DNA from: CBCXVS01 sp965178525
GTDB lineage: Bacteria; Tectomicrobia; Entotheonellia; Entotheonellales; Entotheonellaceae
Direction of reading: 5' to 3'
Length of the DNA stretch: 21,045 nucleotides
Assembly (NCBI GenBank): GCA_965178525.1
Contig: CBCXVS010000116.1
Location: 1-21,045 of the forward strand
Part shown: positions 1-7,607 of the stretch, piece after piece
Layout: the number at the start of each line of letters is the position of its first letter
Position numbering within the stretch: position 1 is the stretch's first letter
Notes under the pieces: model-generated
Database searches by the model: none
Seen by the model: only the letters and a program-made list of their open reading frames with translations
Told to the model about the DNA's origin: nothing
Program-made: the position numbers and the translations under genes

Positions 1-339
1 AACGTTGTACGGCCACGTGTCAGACGCTCCTGCGGCTGCATCGGGCCGCTACGGCCGCACGGTCGGAGGCGCCGCCAGCACGCGAGGACGCCTCCTAAGC
101 GCCTGGGCGCTCGACGCCGGTCTTCATGCCCCCCTCTTTCCGGCCTAAGTCTGCATCTTTTTTCCTTTTTTTCCGAGCCCGTGGGATAAAACACTCCCTC
201 GTCACCTCTTACCTCGTTGACGGTGAGAGACACGGTCACCTGAACGGATGATAGGTCGTGCATGAATTTAGGTGATCGTACGACTTTGAGTGCTGCTACT
301 GAGATGTCTTACGCGTAAGGCATGAATCAGGAGGTCACG
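1..339. other. Gene-free left flank with small hairpins and T tracts
   Basis: I see no convincing coding region here. An inverted repeat has arms GGAGGCG (65-71) and CGCCTCC (89-95). It is followed by a compact hairpin, AGCGC/GCGCT around a CTGG loop (98-111), and by T runs at 158-163 and 166-172. This could be the transcription terminator of a plus-strand gene left of the window, although the T tracts lie about 45 bases beyond the hairpins, which is too far for a textbook intrinsic terminator. The rest should contain the promoter of the gene at 340, but I cannot pick a convincing -35/-10 pair. Confidence 0.4.
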
Positions 340-819
340 ATGAAACAGAACATCGCGGTGGCTTGCGGAGCTGTCTTGTTGTTGGCGGGGTTGATCGCGA
401 CATCCGTCTCGGCGATGGAAGTAGACTGTGACGCGAGTGCAGGGGGTAGATCAGGGTTTAGTACCGGTCAGACGGTTGGAAGACGGCTGGCGACCATCGC
501 TTGGGAGGGTGTCGGCATGGACTGTGGGAGATTGAATGAGTTCTTGGCCTCTCTCGACCTCCCTTTCGACTCCGAACCCGTGGGTGTGAGAGCACAGTGT
601 CTCCAACAAGGGACCGCCGCTGGCGTGTCCGAGGTCATTAACGAAGTTACCCCGATGTGTACAGACGCCTGTCTTGAGGAGAGTCAGACGCTCGGCGAGA
701 CTTTCGCTGACTTCTTCTGTAATGGTGGTATCACCCCGAAGAACGTGTTCTCCGTGTGTGACGCGGCAGCGGCTGTCCAGTGCGAGAGCACGTTTAGGCA
801 AGAGGTTGAGGCTCGCTGA
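340..819 (+). CDS. Small secreted cysteine-rich protein
   Basis: I do not recognise a named family. The start at 340 is chosen over an ATG at 322 because a perfect AGGAGG lies six bases before it. The 159-residue product begins with a classic Sec signal peptide: a basic MKQN start, a hydrophobic stretch at about residues 8-20, and a likely cleavage after SVSA at residue 24. The mature part is about 135 residues with eight cysteines, an even number that fits four disulfides in the periplasm or outside the cell. Spacing is irregular, with an MC-x2-AC cluster in the middle. Function is unknown. The stop codon overlaps the beginning of the Ig-like reading frame in another frame, so this gene may have been fused to, or truncated by, the material that follows. 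Confidence is high that it is coding and low on its role. Confidence 0.7.
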   Translation: MKQNIAVACGAVLLLAGLIATSVSAMEVDCDASAGGRSGFSTGQTVGRRLATIAWEGVGMDCGRLNEFLASLDLPFDSEPVGVRAQCLQQGTAAGVSEVINEVTPMCTDACLEESQTLGETFADFFCNGGITPKNVFSVCDAAAAVQCESTFRQEVEAR

Positions 820-1487
820 AAAGGCGATCACGCTGCAGGGCAGCAATACGATGGTAGTGGAATTGCGGAGCAGTCCGGGGGCGGGAATTACGGTACAGAT
901 CATCGGCGTGGACAACGACCTGCCTAGTATCTCCGCTAGGGTCGACCCGACGGCGAACAGTGTAGGCTGGCACAACACGGACACGACGGTGAGCTTCGAC
1001 TGTTCGGACAGCACCAGTGGAGTTGCATCGTGCAGCGAACCGGTCACGGTGGAGACAGAAGGCGTGAATCAGGTGGTCTCGGGAACGGCAGTGGATCAGG
1101 CTGGAAACGCGGCGACTGTCTCGGTGAGACTCAGCATCGACAAAACGCCGCCAAACCTGACCGCTAACGTCAGCCCGCCCGCTAACGGCAACGGCTGGCA
1201 CAACAGCGATGTCACCGTCGGCTTTGAGGCGACGGACAACCTTTCGATAGACAACGTCACGGTGCCGGTTGCCTTGACAGACGACGGTGTCGATCAGATT
1301 GTAACCGGCAACGCGATTGATTTAGCTGGCAATGGCACCTCGTTCGCGGTCTCGGTCAACCTGGATAAGACGGTGCCGGCGATCACCAACCTCCAACCTG
1401 CAGAGGGTGCACAACTCGAAAACGTTCGTCCGACCATCTCTGCGGACTTTTCGGACAACCTGTCCGGTGTTGATCTGGGAACTATGC
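818..1487 (+). pseudogene. 5'-truncated bacterial Ig-like repeat protein, cut by the group II intron
   Basis: The frame is open from before 818 to the intron boundary. It reads a short segment (ending in TVQIIGVDNDLP) typical of the domain that precedes Ig-like repeats in bacterial surface proteins. Then come two repeats of about 75-80 residues, each containing GWHN(T/S)D, a DQAGN- or DLAGN-type motif, and ending IDKTPP or LDKTVP. A third domain begins ITNLQPAEG and ends SGVDLGTM at the intron. There is no signal peptide and no good ribosome site; the first in-frame ATG is at 851. It therefore appears to be the middle of a larger adhesin-like or exported protein whose start was lost. Removing the intron at 1487/3845 would add only about 18 residues before a TGA at 3899-3901, without recognisable Ig sequence, so the 3' part also seems lost. 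It could alternatively be frameshifted from the secreted gene just upstream. Confidence 0.6.
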
Positions 1488-2066
1488 GTGCGACCTGAAG
1501 ACGCCTAACTTAAGTGGTTTGAACCAGTTGAAGGAAATGCAGGTCCGTGTGCGGACCTATCGCCACCCTCACATGCGTCGCGGCTAGCGGCGGGGTGTGA
1601 AGCTGAGGGGAAAAGCCTAAAGGGAAAGGAAGCTACCCCCCGAACCCGGGCGAGGCGAAGACTGATACGGCGAACGAGAGCGAACCTTTGTGAGAAGCAT
1701 CGCAACCCACAACCACGGCAATGTAGATCAGACGGTGGCAATAGACCAATGTGCAAGGGGGATGCTGAGGACCCCGTGGACCCACCACAGGTCTCGGTGC
1801 ACAGAAGGCGTCGAAGTCAGTCGCACCTCAGTTGTGCGGAACAGGGAACCCCCGTCAGGGTCTGGAAATCCAGCAACCCCACCGCAAGGAAGGGCCAACT
1901 CCCAAGCGGCACAAGATGCTGCGAGAAGCGAAAGCCAGCAGCCGAAAGGCAACGGGAAATCACAACCGGCTGGATAGGGCAATCCCCAACCTGCAAGGGT
2001 GCTGACGCGCAGCAGGTGAAGCGACCATCGAACGATGTAATCGTTACTTATGGAGGTGGAGGGTCG

Positions 2067-3755
2067 ATGTTTCAGGAAACTGAGATGACCAGAGCCAAAA
2101 CGCCAATCGACGGATGGCAATCCATTAACTGGAGGCGCAACCGGAAATGGGTGCGTAACCTGAGACAACGGCTCTATCGGGCATCACGACAGGGAGATCA
2201 CAAGAAATTGCGCTCTCTACAACGACTCATGTGGCGAAGCAGAGCCAACCGAGAACTCAGGGTTTGGAAGGTGACGCAGATCAACAAGGGTCGGGAAACT
2301 CATGGTGTAGCCCAAGTGGTTGCCAAAACACCGAAAGCCAGAACGGAACTGGTGCGGGCGTGAGCGACCTAGCAGCCCTGGCAGGCGCAGCCGCTGCGAC
2401 GGGTCACCCTTCCCAAGGCGCATGGCAAGACGCGACCTCTAGGCCTTCCCAGCATGCTGGAGCGGAGGATACCGGCCGTGGTGAAAAAGGCGTTAGAACC
2501 CGAATGGGAGGCCCGCTTTGCGCCCGGCTCATCTGGGTTCAGACCCGGACGGGGATGCCAGGACGCCAGGCAGCGCATCTATAACATCACCAGTCCAAAG
2601 AAGAAGAGGAAGTGGGGTTTGGATGCGGACATCAAAGGCGCATGTGATCACATCCGACACGAAACCATCCTAGCCGCCGCCGTGGGGTTCCCGGCGCAAA
2701 ACCTCATCAAGGCATGGCTGGAGGCAGGAGTGGTCAATCAAGGGCTATTTGAAGCGGTGGAAGAAGGCGCGGCACAAGGCGGGGTCATCAGCCCACTGCT
2801 GGCGAATATCGCCCTCCACGGCATGGAAGGGGCGGTAGGCGTCAGATAGCAAAAGTAGCACAAAGGCAATGACGCCGAGAGGGTATGAGGTGGACGAGCC
2901 CTGGTCCGATACGCGGACGACTTCTGCATCTTCACAGAAACACAGGCAGACGCGGAAGCGGCCCGAGCGCAGGTGGCGCAGTGGCGGGCGGAAAGAGGGT
3001 TGGCACGCTCAACAGAGAAGACACCCATGCGACACCTCACGGAGGGCTTGGACTTCCTGGGGTTCAACGTTGGCCCCTACCCCGTATCGCAGACGAGAAC
3101 GGGAGACAAACTGCTGCTTCAGCCCAGTAAGGAATCGGTAAAGAGCCGCAAGCCCCGACTAAAGCGAGAATGGACGACGCGAGTCGGACACAAGGCCGAG
3201 GCGGTGATCGAGCAGCTCAGGCCGATCCTGAATGGGTGGGGGAACTATTTTAAGACCAATGCCGCAAGCGAGGCATTTAAGGAGATCGACCACTGGAGGT
3301 AGCACCGAGACGTGAGGTGGTGCAAACGGAGCCCTCCCAGCAAACCGTGGAAATGGATGAGAAAGCGATACTGCGGTACGTTCCGAAAGGGAAGAAACGA
3401 CCAGTGGGTATTTGGCGACCCAGAAACGGCAAACCCTCTCCCCCAACTCTCGTGGCCACCCATCCGAGGGCACATCATGGTCGTGCACGACGCATCGCCG
3501 GATGATCCGGACCGAGGCGCCTAGTGGCAACAGCGCGCGGAAAGAAAAGCGGACCTGCTCCCCACCCCGCGCCAACGGGAACTGGCGCGGCGGCAGAGCG
3601 GGCCATGCCCGCACGGCCAGGACAGCCTCCACAACGGGGAGGAACTCCATGTCCACCACGTCATCCCAAAATCAAAGGGCGGAGAGGACGCCGTATCGAA
3701 CCTGGCGCTGGTGCATCGGTACTGCGATCAACACCTACACCGGAGGAAGTCATGA
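2067..3755 (+). pseudogene. ltrA: Group II intron reverse transcriptase/maturase/HNH ORF with seven in-frame stops
   Basis: The product would reverse transcribe and help splice the host intron. One single frame can be read from ATG 2067 (after GGAGGG) to TGA 3753-3755, about 562 codons, close to full length for the family. In order it shows the RT N-terminal domain (GWQSINW...VTQINKGRETHGV), the finger motif GSSGFRPGRGC, LDADIKG, AQGGVISPLLANIALHG, the catalytic RYADD (YADD at 2910-2921), LDFLGFNV, the maturase region (ILNGWGNYF, KPWKWMRKRY, SWPPIRGH, HDASP), and an HNH region (LHVHHVIPKSKGG...NLALVHRYC). It is interrupted by TGA at 2361 and 2886 and by TAG at 2370, 2847, 2856, 3300 and 3522. 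There is no frameshift. The catalytic motifs are otherwise well kept. In the HNH part one zinc-type cysteine appears replaced (CPHG instead of CPHC). Confidence 0.85.
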
Positions 3756-3772
3756 AGGATACCGGTTTGCTT

Positions 3773-3806
3773 GAGCCGTGTGCGATGAAAGTCGCCCGCA
3801 CGGTTC
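3773..3806 (+). ncRNA. Group II intron domain V catalytic hairpin
   Basis: A 34-nt hairpin begins GAGCCGTGTGCGAT, has a GAAA tetraloop, and returns through GTCGC to GCACGGTTC. It carries the AGC catalytic triad near its 5' end and the expected length. It directly follows the ORF stop (3753-3755) with an 18-nt gap. Domain VI follows as a G-rich arm (3809-3819) pairing with ATGCCCC (3831-3837), leaving A3839 as the probable branch-point bulge. The RNA core therefore looks intact even though the protein ORF is broken. Confidence 0.85.
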
Positions 3807-3883
3807 TGAGGGGGGGGGCATGGCGACATGATGCCCCTACCCGATGGGTTCTTTGGTCTGCCGGCGGTTTTGGGGACGCGGCT

Positions 3884-4168
3884 CTACTCCCGGGCGGTTG
3901 AGTCGAGGACGGCACATGGAATGAAGAGGCCGGTTTGCTCAAAGATCTCGGTAGCACGTTCGTTAAGTGCAAACTCGATTAGCTCTTCCTCGGTTTCTGT
4001 GAGAGTAGGTGGTGGAAAGACTTCGACACGACCGTCTTCGTCTTCATACCGTATCGGACTAGCCTCGACTATCGCTTGGGGACAGAGTTCCTTGGCATAG
4101 AGTGCCAATTCCGTAAGTTTGCCGTCCAGAAGTTGTCGTTGATCGTCTCTCGAAGCGTTGATACTCAT
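3884..4168 (-). CDS. Small acidic protein, partner of the HEPN protein
   Basis: This is a 94-residue acidic protein with no signal peptide or membrane segment. It contains a central YEDEDGRVEVFPPP stretch, then a helix rich in Glu (TETEEELIEFALNERATEIF), and a C-terminal hydrophobic strand (GLFIPCAVLD). Its ATG overlaps the TGA of the HEPN gene by ATGA (4165-4168), so the two are translationally coupled and presumably act together. HEPN proteins are often paired with a nucleotidyltransferase (MNT), but the GS-x-DxD signature is absent, so I do not call it MNT. It may be an antitoxin-like or structural partner. It ends in TAG close to the 3' edge of the intron insertion. Coding confidence is good; function is unknown. 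Confidence 0.65.
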   Translation of the reverse strand: MSINASRDDQRQLLDGKLTELALYAKELCPQAIVEASPIRYEDEDGRVEVFPPPTLTETEEELIEFALNERATEIFEQTGLFIPCAVLDSTARE

Positions 4169-4530
4169 ACTTGTATGACCTCCTCGACAGCTGATACAAA
4201 CGTCTGCGCCCTATGCACCAAACGCTGGACAATTCTTCTGCTCACTCCCGCACGCCCATAGTCAGCCGCCTGCCGCGTTACTAAGCCTGATGCAAGGGCA
4301 TCACGAAAAGATGCAGGATAGATTTTACGACGACGAATGAGTTCAGAGACAAACGTCGATTGTATGCCGGAATGACTCCACATTCCGCTTGGGAAACCAG
4401 CGGATTCCAGCGCGACTTGTGCTGCCTGAAACATCGCATAATAGGCTCTACTGGCAGCGGAATTCACATATCCTGCCTGGAAACACAACTCCGCAGCCCG
4501 TAGTGATTCTTGCGCGCGTTCCAAATTCAT
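4165..4530 (-). CDS. HEPN domain protein (PF05168-like)
   Basis: This is a 121-residue all-helical protein. It shows the HEPN/UPF0332 hallmark AASRAYYAMFQAAQVAL at residues 25-41, preceded by a helix (ERAQESLRAAELCFQAGYV), and the family's usual C-terminal region RQAADYG...VQRLVHRAQTFV. R99 and H106 fit the RX4-6H spacing found in ribonuclease-type HEPN toxins, although many members of this subgroup are not proven RNases. The start at 4530 is preferred over upstream in-frame codons because a strong -35/-10 pair places the transcription start at this ATG, and there is no Shine-Dalgarno sequence. It is the first gene of a two-gene operon with the 94-residue acidic protein. A toxin-antitoxin or small-molecule or RNA sensing role is inference; the domain call is solid. 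Confidence 0.8.
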   Translation of the reverse strand: MNLERAQESLRAAELCFQAGYVNSAASRAYYAMFQAAQVALESAGFPSGMWSHSGIQSTFVSELIRRRKIYPASFRDALASGLVTRQAADYGRAGVSRRIVQRLVHRAQTFVSAVEEVIQV

Positions 4531-4537
4531 ACAACGT

Positions 4538-4566
4538 ATCGTACCTGCGTGCCAAGCTGGCGTCAA
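4538..4566 (-). promoter_or_regulatory. Sigma-70-type promoter of the HEPN operon (leaderless)
   Basis: On the minus strand TTGACG (4566-4561), a 17-bp spacer and TACGAT (4543-4538) form a good promoter. The -10 ends seven bases before the A of the ATG at 4530, so the predicted start of transcription coincides with the start codon and the mRNA should be leaderless. Confidence 0.6.
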
Positions 4567-4655
4567 ACGGTATGATGCGAAAAAAATCACCCCGTACAGA
4601 TCCATTCATCCACTTGCAACGTAATGCTCCATGACAGGCCGGCGTGAGAGCGCTT

Positions 4656-4711
4656 CCGGTGTTCTACATGACATAAAGCTGGCACGAGGGAGCTCTCGCC
4701 GGTGTTCCCTC
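4656..4711. repeat. Direct and inverted repeats before the DUF4331 gene
   Basis: CCGGTGTTC occurs at 4656-4664 and again at 4699-4707, 43 bp apart, or about four helical turns. GAGGGA (4686-4691) and TCCCTC (4706-4711) form an inverted repeat overlapping the second copy. The arrangement between the divergent HEPN promoter and the DUF4331 start is consistent with an operator, but the arms are short and I could not identify a matching promoter. Confidence 0.3.
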
Positions 4712-4757
4712 CATGGAGACATGTATGGTTCTCTATTCCAAAGAAAGGAGACAGACA

Positions 4758-6198
4758 ATGCGCAAATGGCTTGCCGTCACATTACCCACCCTGATCGCCG
4801 TGCCCTGGCTATCCGCGGCCCCCGTCGCGGCCTCCAGCCACATGGACGCGCCCCTGATCACATTCGACGATGCGGCCAACACCACCGATGTGTATGCCTT
4901 CGTCTCGATGCGCAACGGGGTGAAGTACCTGAGCACAGCGGTGGCCGTCTATCCCTTCGAGGATCCGGGCATCGGCCCCAACAAGTACAACTTCGATGAC
5001 AATGTCCGGTATGAGATTCACGTGGCCACCGGGCGTGATGTCGCTAGAGGCAGAGCCACCTACTCGTACCAATTCGAGTTCAGAACCCGTTTCAAAAATC
5101 AGAACACCATTCTGCAATCCTTTCCCGGTGTGATCAATGACGTGGATGACGCCAACCAAAACCTGACCCAAACCTACAGGGTCTTCCGTTTGGATCGCTG
5201 GAACAGGCGGCGGACGCTTCTCGGCAGGGGGATCGTGCCGCCCAACAACCAGGGCATCGTGACACCGTTTTATAACCAGAATAACGATGGTGAGATGCCC
5301 GCCAAGGATGGCGTTGCCAATGCGGCAGACCTCGACCGATATACGGCGCAGGCCATCGCCTCGCTGGACGACGGTTACCTGGCCTTTGCCGGGCAACGGG
5401 ACGACGGCTTCTATGCCGATATCCAAGCGGTCTTTGACGTCCTGAGTCTGCGCGACCCCGGCAAAGACTCGCAGAAAGGCTTCAATGTTCCTGCCATTGG
5501 ATATTCCGGTCCGTGACATCGGCGGCGACCAGCAGATCATTGGCGTCTACGCGACGACCAGCCGCCGCAAGGTAACGACACTCCGCAGCAATCCCTTGAG
5601 AGACCCACTGCTCGTTGGTCAATTCATCCAGGTTGGCCGGCAGGGCAACCCGCTCTTTAACGAGGGATTCGTGGCGATCACGGAGAAAGATAACTATAGC
5701 CGTACACCACCGACGCGGGACAATCGATTTCGCCGCTTTGCGGAGGAACCCGAACTGGCCAAGCTGCTCAACCTGATTGTGTTCGAGCCCGATATTCCTG
5801 GGATCGAAACCGGCCGCACGGACATCGCCGGGATCTACATCCCGGATGTGATCAAGGTCGACCTCTCCACCGGTCCGGCACGCCTAGCCGGTGGCGGCCC
5901 CAACCATCCCACCAATCCCGACGACAATGGCTTCTCGCGGCTGAGCATCTTCGGCGGCGACGTACTCAACAGCCCCCTCCAGGGTGGATCGGTAGCTGGC
6001 GGCTGGCCAAACGGCAGACGTTTTGGGGATGATGTCTTGGACATCGCGGTGACGGCGGCCATCAGTGATCTACGCGCGGGTTCAACGATGATCCGTGGGC
6101 CGGCGGGGGATAACGTCAACGCCAACGACATCGCCTATAACAAGGTGTTCCCGTATGCGGCAACGCCATTAAACGGGCGCAATCACGCCCACGACTAA
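4758..6198 (+). pseudogene. DUF4331 exported protein, split by one frameshift near 5490
   Basis: The start at 4758 follows AAAGGAG and gives a signal peptide (MRKWLAVTLPTLIAVPWLSA, cleavage near VAA-SSHMDAP). The SSHMDAPLI motif right after cleavage, NTTDVYAFVS, and the later CIFEF-like and LDIPVRDI segments are typical of DUF4331, a periplasmic or secreted family of unknown activity of about 450-500 residues. The first part reads to a TGA at 5514-5516. The rest continues in the next frame from about 5485 (PLDIPVRDIGGDQQIIGVYA) to TAA at 6196-6198. The two parts together make about 480 residues, the normal full length, so a net +1 or -2 indel around 5480-5500 is the simplest reading. It could be a sequencing error or a recent inactivation. 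It heads a co-directional cluster with the TPR protein and the metal exporter. Confidence 0.75.
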
Positions 6199-6218
6199 GT
6201 ACATTTTCAGACAAAAAG

Positions 6219-6242
6219 AGGTGGCGGGGCTCTCCGCCACTT
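6219..6242 (+). promoter_or_regulatory. Intergenic hairpin between DUF4331 and TPR genes
   Basis: GTGGCGG (6221-6227) pairs perfectly with CCGCCAC (6234-6240) around a six-base loop. It can extend by one A-T and one G-T pair outward. No T tract follows, so it is more likely an mRNA stability or partial attenuation element inside the operon than a full terminator. The TPR gene starts 17 bases after it with TAAGGAA as ribosome site. Confidence 0.45.
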
Positions 6243-6258
6243 CCGGTAAGGAAACGCT

Positions 6259-7557
6259 ATGTTCATACCATCTATCATCCAACGGCTCCCTGCACAACTT
6301 CGGGCGATCATGACATGTATCATCGGCCTCATATGTATCGCGTTCCTTTCCCCGTCTTTCTCAGCCACGGCAACCCCCGCCGACCGCGCCATCCACAGAG
6401 CTGAAGCCCTCATTGCCCGGGCGCCACAGCAGACCGAGGGATACGTGGCGCTCGCCACCGCATCGTTGCACAAGGCCCGCGAGTGCGGCGACTCCCGCTA
6501 CTACCAGCACGCCGAGAGCGCGGTGCAACGGGTGTTGGATCTGCAACCGGCCTCGTTTGAGGCGCGCCGCCTGCGAGCTTGGATACAGACCGGCAAGCAC
6601 GAGTTCCATGCGGCGCTCGAAACCGCCCAGCAGTTACGTCAGGAACGCCCTGATGATCACTGGACGTATGGCCTATTGGGCGACGCCTACGTTGAACTTG
6701 GTGAGTACGACCATGCCGCTGCGGTCTGGCAAAAGATGATCGACCTACACCCCAGCTCTGCCGCCTACGGCCGTGCCGCCCGCATGCGCGCCCTGACGGG
6801 GGATACGCACGGCGCCACAGAAATTATGGCCATGGCCGTGCGGGCCGCGAGTCCGCGCGACCCCGAGGCGCTCGCCTGGTTTCTGGTGCAATACGGTCAG
6901 CTACATTTTCATCAAGGACGTCTTGATGTCGCGGAAGCCGCGTATGCCAAAGCCCTCGCGGTCTTCCCACAATACTACCGGGCACTTGCGGCCTTGGCGC
7001 GCGTGCGTGGCGCGCAACAACGCTACCCAGAAGCGATGACGCTGTACCGGCAGGCTGTGGGGATCGTGCCGGAACCGGAGACCGTAGCAGCACTTGGCGA
7101 TCTGTTGCTTCTGACGGGCAACGCCGATGGGGCGGAACAGCAATACGCCCTGGTCGACTTCATGGCGCGCCTGAACAAGCTGAACCAGGTGACGTATGGA
7201 CGCCAAATCGCGCAGTTCTATGCGGATCATAATCGCAAGCTGGACGAGGCGCTGGTGCTGGCCGAACGCGAACTCGGCATCCGGCAAGATATCTACACCT
7301 ATGACACCCTCGCCTGGGTCTACTACAAAACCGGACGCTTGACCAAGGCCTGGGACGCCATGCAACACGCCTTGCGTTTGGGGACGCAGGATGCATCGCT
7401 GTGGTATCACGCGGGTATGATTGCACACGGTCGGGGCGACACCAGTACAGCGCAATCGTACCTCCGCCGTGCCCTGGATACCAACCCGTATTTCTCTCCT
7501 TTTGGCGCGAAGCTTGCCCGTCTCACATTAGAAGAGATGCAACAGGCGACTCACTGA
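6259..7557 (+). CDS. Exported tetratricopeptide (TPR) repeat protein
   Basis: This is a 432-residue protein with an N-terminal hydrophobic segment at about residues 17-34 (MTCIIGLICIAFLSPSFSA), probably a signal peptide cleaved near SFSA-TATP. The rest is a chain of TPR-type helix pairs. Clear ones start near GYVALATASL, HWTYGLLGDAYVELGEYDHA, LVQYGQLHFHQGRLDVAEAA, RALAALARVRGAQQRYPEA, TYDTLAWVYYKTGRLTKAWD and LWYHAGMIAHGRGDTSTA. TPR arrays are protein-binding scaffolds; here it would act in the periplasm. It lies 60 bases after the DUF4331 gene and 50 bases before the Ni/Co exporter, all on the plus strand, which suggests a shared transcript. The start at 6259 is supported by TAAGGAAACGCT just before it. 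The partner is not identifiable from sequence, but the DUF4331 protein is the natural candidate. Confidence 0.85.
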   Translation: MFIPSIIQRLPAQLRAIMTCIIGLICIAFLSPSFSATATPADRAIHRAEALIARAPQQTEGYVALATASLHKARECGDSRYYQHAESAVQRVLDLQPASFEARRLRAWIQTGKHEFHAALETAQQLRQERPDDHWTYGLLGDAYVELGEYDHAAAVWQKMIDLHPSSAAYGRAARMRALTGDTHGATEIMAMAVRAASPRDPEALAWFLVQYGQLHFHQGRLDVAEAAYAKALAVFPQYYRALAALARVRGAQQRYPEAMTLYRQAVGIVPEPETVAALGDLLLLTGNADGAEQQYALVDFMARLNKLNQVTYGRQIAQFYADHNRKLDEALVLAERELGIRQDIYTYDTLAWVYYKTGRLTKAWDAMQHALRLGTQDASLWYHAGMIAHGRGDTSTAQSYLRRALDTNPYFSPFGAKLARLTLEEMQQATH

Positions 7558-7607
7558 GGTAAGATGCATACAGAGTCCGATACCGAAAGCAAGACGGGAG
7601 ACACGCC

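Larger units (their letters stand above)
1488..3845 (+). mobile_element. Group II intron (retroelement) with degenerate ORF
   Basis: The 5' end is placed at GTGCGACC (1488), the usual bacterial group II intron start. Positions 1500-2066 form the structured RNA domains and hold no gene; overlapping reading frames there are not protein. The ORF in domain IV covers 2067-3755 and carries RT, maturase and HNH endonuclease regions. Domain V (3773-3806) and domain VI with its branch adenosine follow. The 3' end is placed after CCGAT at 3845, seven bases counting from the candidate branch A at 3839. Total length of about 2.36 kb is normal for an ORF-containing intron. It sits inside an Ig-like gene fragment in sense orientation, so splicing could remove it if the RNA still folds. 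Boundaries are inferred from consensus ends and I did not confirm EBS/IBS pairing. Confidence 0.85.

Noticed and set aside
1690..2066. Open frames in the first 600 bases of the intron
   Set aside because: They overlap structured intron RNA domains; the RT homology begins only at 2067.
2361..2888. In-frame TGA codons in the intron ORF as selenocysteine, given selD in the window
   Set aside because: Neither TGA is at a conserved cysteine position and the same ORF also carries five TAG stops, so decay or error is simpler.
3809..3819. G run as an assembly artefact
   Set aside because: It forms the 5' arm of intron domain VI, pairing with the C-rich 3' arm, so a G run is expected, although its exact length could still be miscalled.
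4809..5540. Long minus-strand open frame over DUF4331
   Set aside because: It is antisense to a recognisable DUF4331 gene with signal peptide; low-complexity composition fits a shadow.
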